NCBI GenBank assembly: GCA_027886175.1
Contig: JAJNNQ010000137.1
Coordinates: 8,932,001 to 8,996,000, forward strand
Direction of reading: 5' to 3'
Origin: Phylloscopus collybita
Lineage: Eukaryota > Chordata > Aves > Passeriformes > Phylloscopidae
Length of the DNA: 64,000 bases
Shown one piece after another: positions 38,619-50,452 of the stretch. The first letter of the stretch is position 1, and every line of letters begins with the position of its first letter. A program made the position numbers and the translations under genes. A model generated the notes under the pieces. That model saw only the letters and a program-made list of their open reading frames with translations. It did no database searches and had not been told where the DNA came from.

Positions 38619-41600
38619 TTTGCTTAAAAAGGAGTGGGAGATTTTGGCTGGCATTTTAACTTCTTGATATATGAAGTTTAAAATTATAATATTGAAAAAA
38701 TATATATTTTTGCTTTACTTTCAGTTGGAGTTGTTTAGCTCTAATACTGAAATATATATACTATATATATATAGGCTGCTATTTGAAGTAATATAAAATT
38801 ATTTATTTCAATACGATCACGTTATCTTGTTTTTCTGGTGCACAGCTGTCTGCTGAAGGATGAATTTCTGTTTCTTAAAATAGCATTAAAGGAATGCAGC
38901 AGAAATGTACTTCTTTGTACAACACCACTGTGTTAGAACAGAAAATTATGTCTGTACAAGCTTCATGGGTTACTGTGGAGACATTGTTGATGGTGGCATG
39001 GTCCTCCCCATCAGTCTTCCTAAGACTTTGTGTTTTCTCCTGGGATCACACTCCAAAGTCCTGTCTATGGTTACACGATCAAAGTCTCTGTCCTCACAGG
39101 AAACCCAATCCCAGCTACTGAATCCAAACAACTCTAAGACATGTTATTATCTCCAAGAGATGAAATCTAAGACCACAGAAAGCTGCTAAGAAACAGGGGT
39201 CTTGTGATGGAACCCATGGTTTTGTGTTGTCTTTAACCATGTCCCATATTTTAAAGCTGTAATTTTGTCCTTTTTGAAATTCAAACTTTCAAGACTTGGA
39301 TTGGAATCTCAGATTACCTAGATTTTATGACATGCTACTATATATTCTAACTCTCTAAGTGTTTCAAATATATCCTAACACAGCTGAATACAAGATTTTG
39401 TTTCTTTAAGAAATGCAGCTACAAAATTGATTTACTTGATTCTGGAATATATTTCTCATTACACCATGTTAGAGATAACTATCCAAGTCTAAGTCATTTA
39501 ATACCTATGAGATAAACAGTAGTTAAGTACATAAAAAAAATTCCTTTATTCTATCAATAAACACTGTACAGAGCCCTCAGAGGTACATTATCTGTTTTCA
39601 TACACTGAGATAAAATTGAAGGCCTAAGGAGATTATGCATCTCTTCACTATGCCAATATCACTGGAAGCAGTTATGAAGGACCTTCCTCTGATTTAAAAT
39701 CTTTCACCAGAAATTGTCTGACTCCTGAAGCTCCAGAAGAGCATTTCCAAACTATTTTGTAAGCAATAATAATATTAATTAATATTTTCCCCCTTGTATT
39801 TTATCTTTAATTCCACTTCTCTAGCAACCTCCAGTCACTCTTCTGGAACAGGAGAGCCCATACCAATTTATACACAATTATGAAACAAAATGTCAGTTTA
39901 TGTATTTTCCTGATTCTGTTTTCTGGCCATCTGGCATCCATTCAGGAAGTTACTCAAGTATGATGTTTATCAAGTAGCAACATTTAGGCATTTCATATTT
40001 AAATTTCCAAGTTTAACCTACTCATACATTATCCATCTATGTGAAAACACACATAGTCAACATCAGAAAGCAATTCGACTTATTCTAAGATGAGTGCAAA
40101 TTATCTCAGAACTTCACATTTAGATAATTGAACTGAATAAAATTCCTGGCATTCTGCAGTGAGATTTACTTGTTCATTTAATGCATTGCTGAATTAGCCT
40201 TGATAACACAGAATGATGGGAGGCAACTAGTTACTTCTGTCTTGGGTAATTCTGTTTGGCAGCAGGCATTTGATTAAAAACGAATGGGAGCACAATCCAT
40301 ACTTATCAATCTCTGAAACTGACAACAACACTGCAGATGACACATCCTGTGATTTACAATAACAGTCAATTAAAAATAATAGCAAAACCAATTAACCTTT
40401 CCCAATGCAGAGTGTGACAGTTCTGCTAGAACAACAGCTTTGGTGTTGCCATCACCACAGTAAATTTAAACATGATTTCTCAAATACCTTGCAGCAATTT
40501 CGTTAATAACAACCTCCTTTTAATTGTTAATGAATTATTAATAAATGTGGTAGCTTAAAAAGAGGTGTGTAGTCATTTGAAAAAGAAAAAGAAGCATGGA
40601 TTTTTTAATCCTATGTATAGATAAAGATATAGATAGATATATACAGATATATGTAAGAATTGGTTGTCTACAGTTATCATGTTGCAAGAGTGAACAGGAT
40701 GCTGTGCATGACTGTGGTCATCTGTGACATATCAGTAAGGGTGCATTTGATACATATGAAATAGATAAAATATGACACTAATTCAGCTTAAATATCTCTC
40801 CCTTATTCTTTTCAATTTTTACTCTAGCATATGGTTGTAGAACGTCTGTTTTTCACTCTTTGTTTCTTAAGCTAAATTAGACAGTAATTTTTTTTTAGTG
40901 CTTTACTACATGGTTCCTTGCCACTTTGGTAATCCAGTTTTACACCTCTTTCATCTGAAAATATTTTTTATTGAGAATAATTTTACAACTCAATTTATTT
41001 TTTTTTTCACTTCCTTGGGAAACCATATTAATACTTCCTTAAAAGATATGCAATATTGCTTTTTCAGAGTTGTATTCATATTTAAATTGTAGCATTTATC
41101 ATCATCAAATGTACCAAAATACCTGCAATCAGTTCCATTCTCACATAACTTATGATTAATGTTTTCTAAACTTCGATAAGAAGGCAAAAGGTTGTGATTG
41201 GGTGCTGTATGTTTTGATTTATTTCTACCAATGCAATCCTTGGGGTTAACCAATCCCATGACACCCTGAGGAAGTTTATTTCTGTCACACCAAACACATG
41301 ACACATTCATGTCCAGCTCAGCTCACTGTGAACTCTCACCACCTCTTAGACATGTTCATTGTTAACTATTCCCTTCATCACTATATCTCACATTTTCATT
41401 TAAAGAATCAACTCCACAAAACAAGGCACATCTCTTCTGTTTTTGCACACCCAACAAAGGAAAGATGTAATGACCATATATGAGAAAGGGGAATAAGCAA
41501 TACAAGGAATAGGAATCCCTTCTGGGTCTGCAAAACTCTGGTGGGTTCTGAAGTGCTGATTTATTTTAGTGCAATGTTTCATAAGGCTCCTTCACTCACA

Positions 41601-43785
41601 CTGTGGGAGAAATGAAAATTAGTATGGAAGCACAAGAAAGCTATCATACTTTATGTGTTTGCAGCTGTGGATCATTGTTTTCCCCATGATGCTTAAAAAG
41701 TGAAGCAGGATTGCTTGTCCTATAGAGTAGCTGGCCATATAGAGTAGTCCATGGAAATTTCCATATGCTGAGAAATAACCCTGGAATATTCAAATATGAT
41801 TTGCTGGAAGCATATATCCTTTTTTTCTGGCTGACAAGTGGCATCCAAACCAGCTCATCCCATTCTAAGTCTAATGCACACCTAAATGAAAGAAGGAGGC
41901 ACTAAGGCAATCAAGACGAGGTCCTAACACTTAATGCAAATAGAGGTTAAAGGACAGAGAGGGAATAAAGCAAAAAAAGCCAAGTACATTTTCCAGAAAA
42001 GCCTGTGAATTAATTAAAAATTGCCTGAGATTAATATTAGGTTTTTCCTACAACTGCCCATGCTGGGCTTTTTTTCATGTTTCTGGGAGTCAGTGCAAGA
42101 ACCAATACTGATCAGAAATTCAGATTTAAACAACTCCTTTGAGATGTGTCATGTCTTCACCTGCGGTTTGAGAATTTTATCTACAGAGAAAAGAAGGCAT
42201 TATAATTTTTTCTTTTATCTCTTTCAAGTCATTCAAAATCCACAGTTTAATCAAGATGGGCCTACTGGAAACTTAACACTTTTAGGGAAAGGGCATTATA
42301 ACAACTAGGATATAATGAATAACAGAGAGATTGTTGGCCATTCCTTCTTTGATCCCAGATGCCAATGATCTTTTCTGCAGGCATCCCAAGATGAAGACTT
42401 TATTATCTTTGCACAACCATGTAGCAGGAAAAAATGCTATTATTGCATATCCAAACCTATAGGAATGGTTTTGTGATTATTAAGTATTGTGAAATAATCA
42501 CTTGCCTCATAACATGTCCTCTCACACCTTAGAAACAATAGAAGAAACGCTGGCCCAGCTGAAGTTGAATTACAAATATATTATGGACTGAAACTAAATT
42601 AAATTCCAGCTTTAGTTTGTGAGGACAGCTGGGGGGCCAGTTTTCAGCTGTGATTATTTGTTATTGCACTTTTATTCATGACCCTCAAACTATTTTAAGC
42701 AGAAAAAAAATAGAATTGACATCTTTGAAACAGAAGCTGTCATTTTTAGAGGGTGTTATTCAAATTTGATTATACGTTTCTGACACAGGAAGTAATCTTT
42801 ACATGCCACTTGGCAGCTTAACACTCTTTAATTGAGAACCTTTTCCAGATGTATAATCATTGTTTACTTTCTGCAGAGTTGCTTTCCACCTTGCAACGTC
42901 TTGGCACAAGCCTCTAGAATTTCCAGTAAAGTGTTGAAACCTGCTGGAACTAGAAACTACATAATAAGGAATCCCAGTGGCTTTATTGTTTGATTTGCTT
43001 TGCACTAATGTCCAAAGAGATAAGTGAAATAATATTTTCAGTAGCAGGACAATAGATAGAGAAGCACAATCTCCTCTATGACAGGATGTTAGTACAGAGA
43101 GAATTGAGCTGAGGGTGCTCTGCTACCACCGCCCTACGCATTTTGAAGATATAGCCCTGCTCCACTCTGCCTGGCTTCTGTAAAGGCTTGTGGGAGGACA
43201 GGCAGAGGAAAGGCAAAAAAGCCTTGTCTACATTTCCTTCTGTTCCTTCTCTTCATCTCTGAACTGATTTAGAGAGAAATCCATAAAATGTAGAAATAAT
43301 GGGCCTGTATTTCTACCCATATAAGCAGAGAAATTACCTTTACTTTTAAAGGTACTCTAAGCACTTCCTTTTAAACTGTGTGAATGACATTGCTTCATGA
43401 ATGTAGGGAGGTGAAATGAAATGCTGACTTCACCAGCCTGACTTCATATTGTCTTTGAATATCTTACTTTTAACACTCTATTGAAAGTTCTCTTTCTTCC
43501 TTTCTTACTTCTCTTTTTTCTTTTTTAAATCAGATAACTTCACAGTCTTGCAGTAAATGTTTCTGAAAAGGTGAATTGCAGTGACCGTTATGTGACTTGT
43601 AATGACTCCTAGAGAAATTTCTGTTCTTGGGAAAAAAACTCCATTGAGGCAAATACATTCTGAAGCATATTATCTAGTTACACAAGTGTATGACATGTAT
43701 ACCTTGTTTGCTCATCCAAGCTATATTATCCTTACAGTCCTGCCTTAAAACTATGAGCTGTAAGTATAGCTGTAAAAACTATAAG

Positions 43786-43900
43786 AAAAAAAAAACCAAA
43801 ACAAAACAAAAAACAAAATCACAAACTCAAAGCTAAATTATGCAAACAAACAAAAAATCAAACCAAACCAAACCAAAATCAATCAATCAAACAAACAAAC
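43786..43900 (+). repeat. (AAAAC)n/(AACC)n low-complexity block upstream of a C2B exon
   Basis: About 115 bp of A-rich AAAAC, ACCAA and ATCA units. Its right edge lies 85 bp before the acceptor of the exon at 43986, so a branch point, if within the usual range, must lie in the short unique stretch between. Confidence 0.9.
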
Positions 43901-43985
43901 CATAAAATCTTTCTTCCCTCCGAGTTAGAAAGACACATTTGGCTTCCTTTTACATTAATGAGGGTTGCTTTTTCTGCTTTTTCAG

Positions 43986-44120
43986 GTAAAACACAGGTTA
44001 TGGGTGAAATCAAGATTGCATTAAAGAAGGAAATGAAGACAGATGGAGAGCAACTGATAGTAGAAATTCTTCAGTGCAGAAATATCACATACAAATTTAA
44101 ATCTCCAGATCATCTTCCAG
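43986..44120 (+). CDS. PCLO: PCLO coding exon: N-terminal third of C2B
   Basis: 135-bp exon. The acceptor is GCTTTTTCTGCTTTTTCAG and the donor is G|GTATCA at 44121. Its first two bases (GT) complete a Gly codon begun at 9723, 44 codons follow, and the last G opens an Asp codon. The product begins K-T-Q-V-M-G-E-I-K and reads [14 protein letters not shown], the first strands of a C2 beta-sandwich, then runs into calcium-binding loop 1 with one Asp in S-P-D-H-L-P and the next split across the splice site. C2 domains usually bind phospholipid or protein partners; this one is the last domain of piccolo. The match to remembered vertebrate PCLO is near-identical. Intron retention would add a short tail beginning G-I-T-K-K and then stop. 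Confidence 0.96.
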
Positions 44121-44715
44121 GTATCACTAAGAAAACAGCTTCATGATACTTTGAAAACATTAAGTAGTTTGTATCTTAAGTCATTTAACATCATCACAAA
44201 AATGGAAAAGAATTTTTTTTCTTAGCCAGGATGACATATTTTACAGTGCTTCTTTTCTCCTATGAGAAACTTTAATTAAAGTAAAAAACATTTTGTAGAA
44301 GCAAATTAACTCTCAGAAGTTAATCCTCTTTTTAGTTTATTTTATTTGAAAAATTTAATCCATTTTTAACTTTAGTAAAAATTATATATCCCTAGGTCAT
44401 CAAAGAATAGGGATAACTAGTAGAGGATTGTGTTTTTGTGAAAAAACTTTTTACAAACAAAAATATCATGTTCGTAATGATATTTTGGTACATAGAAAAA
44501 GATATCAAGGTATTTTTTACCTTAATGACAGTATTATAAACACAAAGTAATTCCTTTGGATTTTGTGGGGTTGGTTCACTTCTACAACATGAATGAGAAC
44601 AAAATCTATTTAAAATATCATTTCTTTTTACAAAAAATCCCCTCTGTTGAAATCATTAACAACAATGATTATTTAAAAGCTTCTGTATTTAACTCATTGA
44701 ACTATTCTTCCCCAG
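44121..44715 (+). other. PCLO: PCLO intron, 595 bp
   Basis: Starts GTATCA and ends AACTATTCTTCCCCAG. The shortest intron in the window, splitting an Asp codon of C2 loop 1. AT-rich, with no repeat or other feature seen. Confidence 0.95.
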
Positions 44716-44861
44716 ACCTGTACGTGAAGCTGTATGTTGTCAATATCTCTACCCAAAAGAGAGTAATTAAGAAGAAAACCAGGGTATGCAGGCATGACCG
44801 AGAGCCTTCGTTCAATGAAACATTTAGATTTAGCTTGAGTCCTGCTGGGCATTCTCTTCAG
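44716..44861 (+). CDS. PCLO: PCLO coding exon: middle of C2B
   Basis: 146-bp exon. The acceptor is TTCTTCCCCAG and the donor is CAG|GTAATT at 44862. AC completes the Asp codon of D-L-Y-V-K, the classic end of C2 loop 1, and 48 codons follow in full, ending in phase 0. Visible landmarks are the basic strand [10 protein letters not shown], comparable to the polybasic strand of other C2 domains that contacts acidic lipid or effectors, and [10 protein letters not shown], the strongly conserved C2 signature. The exon ends S-P-A-G-H-S-L-Q. The next exon supplies the rest of the fold. Compared with remembered mammalian PCLO the changes are few and conservative (for example R for K in Q-K-R-V). Confidence 0.97.
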
Positions 44862-46489
44862 GTAATTCTGCATTTTATTAAATCCTAATTTTGGATGTTG
44901 TCCGTGTTGTGCTATGGGCATTTGAGCTCAATCTTCCACCCCAGTTGTTTGCTGAAAAAAGAAAACTACAAAGTAACACAGTTACATAATAATGGAAATA
45001 TCAGGCTAGAGGAGCCATTAAAAGATGGATTACTCCATCACACCACACTAAGGCAGGGTATTTATAGATCAGGCCTGAAAATTTTAGGCTTGATCTGTTT
45101 TTAAAATCCCCCAGAGAAGGGAGTTACACATGACTTCCAAGAATAATTTTCTATGTATTTAGAAAGTTTAGTGCAATACCAAAATTGAATGTCATATTTT
45201 TAAATTAAGCTCACTTATCCTTAAGTATCCTTCCAAAGTACAGAGGAAAACTGATTTGCCTTCTTTTTAATTAAAAAAAAAAAGGTTTTCATTGAAAGGC
45301 TGTTATCTCCCCTCTCTACTTTTCCAGGTTAAGCCAACCAAATTTCTTTGATATGTCTTTTTGCCTAAATGCCTAATCATTTTATCGTTATCTTCATTTC
45401 TCCAACTTCTTTAAAAGTTGTGGTACCTAGAATTAGACACAATATTCATAATCTCAGATGCTTAGAATTACTGATTATGCCAAGTGTTACTGATGGGTTG
45501 AACGTGATATATGCACATACACACATGACTAAAATAAAAATGGCGTTGCCTCTTATATTCTTCATGGTTTTATAGTTTATATACTCTTAACAAAGGTTGA
45601 TTTAGTTTAGATTAGAAACTAGTTATTAAACCCCTCTGTAGCCAAGCCAGATATTTTTTGCTACATTTGTAATGGAGTTGACTTTTTGTCAGTCCGTGAC
45701 ACATCAAATGATGCATGGAACTGGTTCAGGAACAGTCCCTCTCCCATGTTGTAGTTGCTTAGACAGATTTGGTCATATGGCCATACTTGCTTTTTTTGCA
45801 CAGGTTGGGATTCAATTTGTCTACCTTCATTTGTTTTCACATTAGGAGATAACATGTATAAGCCATATATTCAGGGTTCCTCCAGTCAGTGGAGAGGAAT
45901 AAGCAATTCAAGGGGTAACTGCATGCCAACCTTACAAGTCAGTGGAAGGCATTGTTGGCCATATAAACATCCAGTTACCAAACCTTTAAATCTGTCAGAC
46001 CAGCCTGAATAAAACAGCTACATTGTGGTGACTGAAGTTAGTCTGGATTATCTAAGTGCCTACATTATGCTTATTGCTTGTATCATTAACATTACAGTCA
46101 AAATAGATGTTACTTACAAAACAGGACCTCCCCCAAATAGATATTGTTTTTCCTGTGTTAAGGTGTCCTAACATCTTATTGTTTCAAGAGATTAAATGAA
46201 AGAATTTTTAAGAATTTTTAATATTTAAGAATTGATATTTTCTGGGAAAAGCCAAAGAGATCAATAAAGTCTTGTCAAAGTTTAAGAGCTCCCGTAAAAA
46301 AAAAATTGCTTCCAGTGGTGCTTTGAAGAGGAAACTAAATAGGGTAGACCAGTAAAGAATTCACAGAGTTCTAGGGAAAATTAATCCATCAGTTTTAAGG
46401 AGGGAGATAATGAGTGATACATCCATATGAAATGTTAGCCTGAGACTTGACAGCATTTCCTCTGGAACTCCATGATATAAGGACAAGAG

Positions 46490-46860
46490 GAGATTGAGGG
46501 GAGACCCCTTTGTGTTCTTCAACCTGCTCCTGGGGGGAAGCTGAAGGGCAGGCACTGATCTGTTCAGTTTTGTCACCAATGACAGGACTCAATTGACCAG
46601 CCTAAGAAGAGTCAGGGAGGTTTAGGTTGTACATCAGGAGGAAGTTTTTCACCCAGAAGGTGGTTGGGCACTGGAACAGGTTACCCAGGGAAGTGGTCAC
46701 AGCACCAAGCCTGACAGAGTTCAAGAAACTTTTGGACAACACTCTCAAGCACATGGTGTGATTCTTGGGGTGCCTTGCACAGGGCCACGACTTTGACTCA
46801 ATGATGCTGATTGTTGTCTTTAAACTCAGGATTTTCTACAAATCTATGATTCTATGATAT
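46490..46860 (+). mobile_element. CR1 LINE 3' end with terminal octamer repeat
   Basis: The + strand follows the CR1 3' end closely: GGGCAGGCACTGATCTGTTC, GACAGGACTCAATTG, TTAGGTTGTACATCAGGAGG, TTTTTCACCCAGAAGGTGG, TTGGGCACTGGAACAGG and GAAGTGGTCACAGCACCAAG. It ends CTATGATTCTATGAT, the tandem octamer tail diagnostic of CR1. This is the best-preserved copy in the window but strongly 5'-truncated, keeping only the last ORF2 codons and the 3' UTR. The left boundary is approximate. Confidence 0.95.
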
Positions 46861-47638
46861 GTGCTGATGCTGCACACCAGAGCTAAGAAAGACAATGAAG
46901 GCTGTAAAAATATCCTGTAAAACTATAGAGAAACAATGCTAAAACAAAGAAAAAAAGTGTTTCTGCTTCATGAAAATTGGAGTTGCAAAATGTATTGCCT
47001 TTATATATTGTGGGTGCTAAATATTTTCAGAGAAAAAGTAACTGGAGAAAATTATAGGAGAAATATACAGATGAAAGTCATCACATTCTGTTAAATACAA
47101 ACTTACTGTCTGTGAGTCAGGAAGTCAATGGTCCGCATGCTTTAGTAAGTATTTTGGGACTACTTAATTGCTTTGTTCTTATATTCTGCCTTACACACTG
47201 CCCTCTGCACTTTTGGGAGCAAAATATTTGTCTGGAGGGAGTTTTAATGGGACTCAATGCAGCTGTTTTTATGTGCTCTTCAAGCTCAGAAGTCAATTTG
47301 TTCCTATGGCAAAGCCTAAACCTGGATGATTTGAATGCTGAATTTGAGTGATGAACATTTAGGGCCAAAAAGATGGACACAGTCCAAAGTGATTTAGGGG
47401 AGAGGGAAATGAAACCCTGAATTTATAGAACAAAAATAGAACCAGAAGATAGTGGGAGAAAATAAGATCAGAGAGAGGGAGTAAGATGAGATCAAACATG
47501 ATAATAATAAAAGGTACAATGTAAAGAGATATGAGAACCAACCAGAGGCAGAAATTAAGACAAAGGACTGCAGTCCAAAATCAGTAGCAAGAGCTGTGAA
47601 TATTAGCCATAAAAATGGGATCATGAGCTGTTGACGAG

Positions 47639-47696
47639 AAAAAAAAAAAAAGAAAAAAAAGAAAAAAAACCAAAACAACACAAAACAAAACAAAAT
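47639..47696 (+). repeat. A-rich run with AAAAC units
   Basis: Runs of A interrupted by G, then CAAAACAACACAAAACAAAAC. Simple sequence; it explains the Phe-rich minus-strand frame overlapping it. Confidence 0.9.
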
Positions 47697-48857
47697 GACA
47701 TTGGGAATAAATAAACTCCCTGGGGCTTAGAAACTAATACTAGCTGGTCCACGATAACAAGACTGGAATTTAAGGCCTGGAACACAGAGGAAATAAGGAT
47801 GAGAGACAGACATGCTAGAGAAGAAAGATCCTAGGGTTCCATCTGGGAGGAGTACAGAGAAGGATCAAGAACAGAACTAATGAAAAACTGCATAATTTTT
47901 TTCTGTCCTAAAACTGTTGATAGTCTCAGAATGAAAACATTCTGTGGAAAATGTTTTGACAGTTTTCAGACAGGCATTTTTCTCAGCCCCTGGCAGTTTC
48001 TTCCTCGCTTCTCTGATTTCCCTGTTCCTTGGCAACTCACCTGGGACCCTTCTGGAAAGCACTCAGCTTCTGGCTCCTGGCTCACTGCAATTAGAAATAC
48101 ATTATGTCCTATGTGAGGCTAATCAGAAAAACCCAGCAGAACAAATTTCACAGATGCTCTGGTTTGGTTTTCCAGTTTCTGGGCAGTCCATTCTTCAGCA
48201 AACACTGAAACCAGAGACCTAGAAAGCCATCAGCAGTGGAGGCAGGCTTCCTATTTTCCTCAAGGACACATTTTCTGATGAATGGAGTTTCCTATTAGTT
48301 CAGTGCCTAAGAATTTTCCCTTCTCAAACCTGTTGACTAGTAGCCATTAGGTATCTAAGCTGCCCAGGTATCCAGTTGATATCAAAACTGGACAAGGAAG
48401 TAGGAAACATATTCAGGAAAACACTTGCAAATTTCTTCCCTTTTGAAATTTATTTTATATTTTATTTGTAATGTAAAGATTGCATTTTTTATGTCACTTT
48501 CCAAATCAGAATGGAAAAATTTCAAAAATGAAGTTCTTGATTACAGGAAATGCTAGTTCTTCTAGAGATCTGTTACATTTCTACTGCTATGTGATTTCAC
48601 CAGAGTACAAAACCCTTGTGCTCTGTTATTTTTCTTCAGTGCAGATCTTTGAAACCAAACAACAAAATGCCCTTTTCTCTTTCCTGCTGGTTAACACAGA
48701 GAGTGACAACCTCCTCCTGTTATCAGTTACTTCCCTTGCTTGTTGCTTGTTGAGGTCTGCTCAGTAACTGTGAATATTACAAACCTGCTGCTAAGCCTGT
48801 CATGGAAATGCAAATCTTCATTATTTCTTTCTCTTTTTGCAAAAAACTTAGGAAGTT

Positions 48858-48990
48858 AAAAAAAAAAAAAACCAAACAAAAACAAAAACAAAAACAAAAA
48901 CAAAAACAAAAACAAAAAACCAACACCACCACCAACAAAAAAAAACCACAACGACAAAAAAAAAAAACACAACCAAAAAAAACCACCCCA
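48858..48990 (+). repeat. (AAAAAC)n low-complexity block
   Basis: About 130 bp of A-rich sequence with roughly seven AAAAAC units, then ACC/AAC-rich sequence. It yields Lys/Gln-rich (+) and Phe/Cys-rich (-) artefact frames. Confidence 0.92.
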
Positions 48991-49579
48991 CTCCACATTG
49001 TGCTTATTAATTCAATTACTTAATAACTAAGAAATGCTAAAATCTTTCTGAATTTTTAACTATAACTTGTGCCATGAATTATACATGTTATCAAATGCAT
49101 TTTCTTAGAAACATGTATAATGAACGTATAGATCCACAGAATGAGACAAGTCCTTCAGAAAACTGTGTTGTTTGCATGGCACAAGCCTCTTAAGCTGGAA
49201 AATATGTGGTTGGATGACATTTCACAGAGAGCCTTGTATACTCACTCTGCATCAGACTTCTACTGACTTAACAAGAGCTGCTACTTCACTTGCACAAAGC
49301 TTTATCTTGTAACTTAAAACTTGACCTTATGCTCATCTTTGGTAATCAGCAGGTAAACAAATTGCTCATTAACATTCAAGATCATAATCTTCTAATTTCT
49401 GTCTCATGATAAGGAAACAGAAGCAGGAGAAGAGTCAATTTTCACAGGGTTTTCTGTGAAGGGAAAAGTGACTTTATATAAAATGTGATGGTCAATGTTT
49501 CTTTCCTGTGCATAGCGTATTTGAGCTCAACGATTCTGAATCTTTCATGTTTTGCTAGTATTATGTTACTGTGCACATT

Positions 49580-49606
49580 GATGATGATGATGATGATTAT
49601 TATTAT
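49580..49606 (+). repeat. (GAT)6(TAT)3 microsatellite at the last acceptor
   Basis: Six GAT units (49580-49597) followed by three TAT units (to 49606). TTTCACAG then completes the 3' splice site of the final PCLO coding exon. The repeat takes the place normally held by a polypyrimidine tract, leaving only TTTTC as a continuous pyrimidine run. Confidence 0.95.
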
Positions 49607-49614
49607 TTTCACAG

Positions 49615-49755
49615 ATTCTGCTTGTCTCGAATGGAGGGAAGTTTATGAAAAAGACACTGATTGGGGAAGCTTATATCTGGCTTGACAAAGTGGATCTAAG
49701 GAAAAGAATAGTAAACTGGCACAAACTGTTGGTCAGCTCCACACAAACACATTGA
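49615..49755 (+). CDS. PCLO: PCLO last coding exon: C-terminal part of C2B and stop
   Basis: 141 bp: 46 codons and TGA at 49753-49755, entered in phase 0 after ...TTTTCACAG. It reads [19 protein letters not shown], then I-W-L-D-K-V-D-L, and ends [12 protein letters not shown]. This completes the C2 fold: the I-G-E-A and W-H-K-L positions match the usual IG and W(Y/H)xL landmarks. Loop 3, where calcium-binding C2 domains carry an Asp-x-Asp pair, reads S-N-G-G-K-F-M-K-K with no Asp. Calcium coordination by this C2B therefore looks unlikely, an inference from residues. The C-terminus agrees with remembered PCLO (S-P-T-Q-T-H in mammals). Confidence 0.97.
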   Translation: MLLVSNGGKFMKKTLIGEAYIWLDKVDLRKRIVNWHKLLVSSTQTH

Positions 49756-50446
49756 GCAGAGCTATCTGCTTAGGGCACAAAACCTACAGAGTCTGCTCTA
49801 AACAGCATCCCTTCAAGAATATAGTTTGATATCATTGTGTTTAGCTAGTCTTTCAGAATACAAAGTAGAAAAGAGCAGTCTCTGGGCTACAAAGCACACT
49901 TAAATGAGGGCTAGTATACTTATTTTTGCTGCAAAACACAGCAAAAGGAGAAGAAAATCTGGGCCCAGAAGTTAAAGTGAGGCTGTTTGAAAAGAAGACT
50001 GATACGAGGGCTCCATGTGGTTGGACTCTTTGTGAAGAGAGTAACTGTGAAGGAAACGCTGAAGGCTGGAGGCAGGTGCTAACGCAGAGCTCGGCTGGAG
50101 CTGGAGGTAGTGTGATGGGAAGCACAGTCTGGTTTTCTGTGCATCCAGAAGGAGATCATTTTATGCAACAGCACCTAGGGTGACTGACTTTCCAAATCTC
50201 ACTTATTAAAAGTGCAAAACTTGCTCCTCTGCACCTTAGGATCTCTGATAATTTGCTGTAGTGAGATTATGCCACTTGACACAAACTGCAAGGTGTTTGC
50301 AAGAGTGGTAATGTTATTCTACATTATTTTTTTCCTTCTTTCTTTTTATTTCAAAAACTATGCTGTGGAGGATCAGATCTGATTTGTTTGATTATTTGTT
50401 TATGTGTGTTAACACTAGATATGAGCCACTCTCTTAGAAAGTGATG

Positions 50447-50452
50447 AATAAA
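50447..50452 (+). terminator. Candidate proximal poly(A) signal AATAAA
   Basis: AATAAA about 690 bp after the PCLO stop, followed by AT-rich sequence but no strong GT-rich element. It could give a short 3' UTR form. Confidence 0.3.

Larger units (their letters stand above)
9724..43985 (+). other. PCLO: PCLO intron, about 34.3 kb
   Basis: Begins GTAAAA and ends TTTTTCTGCTTTTTCAG. It separates the linker from the C2B exons and makes up more than half the window. Two degraded CR1 copies, several TG/CA and A-rich blocks, and hairpins at 17972, 32641 and 34144 lie inside and are listed separately. Also inside are the unexplained minus-strand frame at 20069-20368 and the exon-like block ending at 37922. 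The joined protein on either side (D-S-E-G-K-T-Q-V) matches remembered PCLO without a gap, so no constitutive exon seems to be missing. The rest is unique AT-rich sequence in which I see no gene. Confidence 0.85.
44862..49614 (+). other. PCLO: PCLO last intron, about 4.75 kb
   Basis: Starts GTAATT and ends TATTATTTTCACAG. It contains a CR1 copy (46490-46860), A-rich blocks at 47639 and 48858, and a GAT/TAT microsatellite abutting its 3' splice site. Other open frames inside are short and unrecognised. Confidence 0.92.

Noticed and set aside
40990..41310. 106-codon minus-strand frame with several Cys and N-glycosylation-like sites
   Set aside because: Looked at as a possible retroviral envelope remnant, but no diagnostic motif, LTR or neighbouring gag/pol sequence is present.
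48777..49023. Lys/Gln-rich and Phe/Cys-rich frames
   Set aside because: Products of the AAAAAC repeat.
49926..50183. 85-codon + frame just after the PCLO stop
   Set aside because: Lies in the 3' UTR, has no family resemblance and no independent start or splice support.
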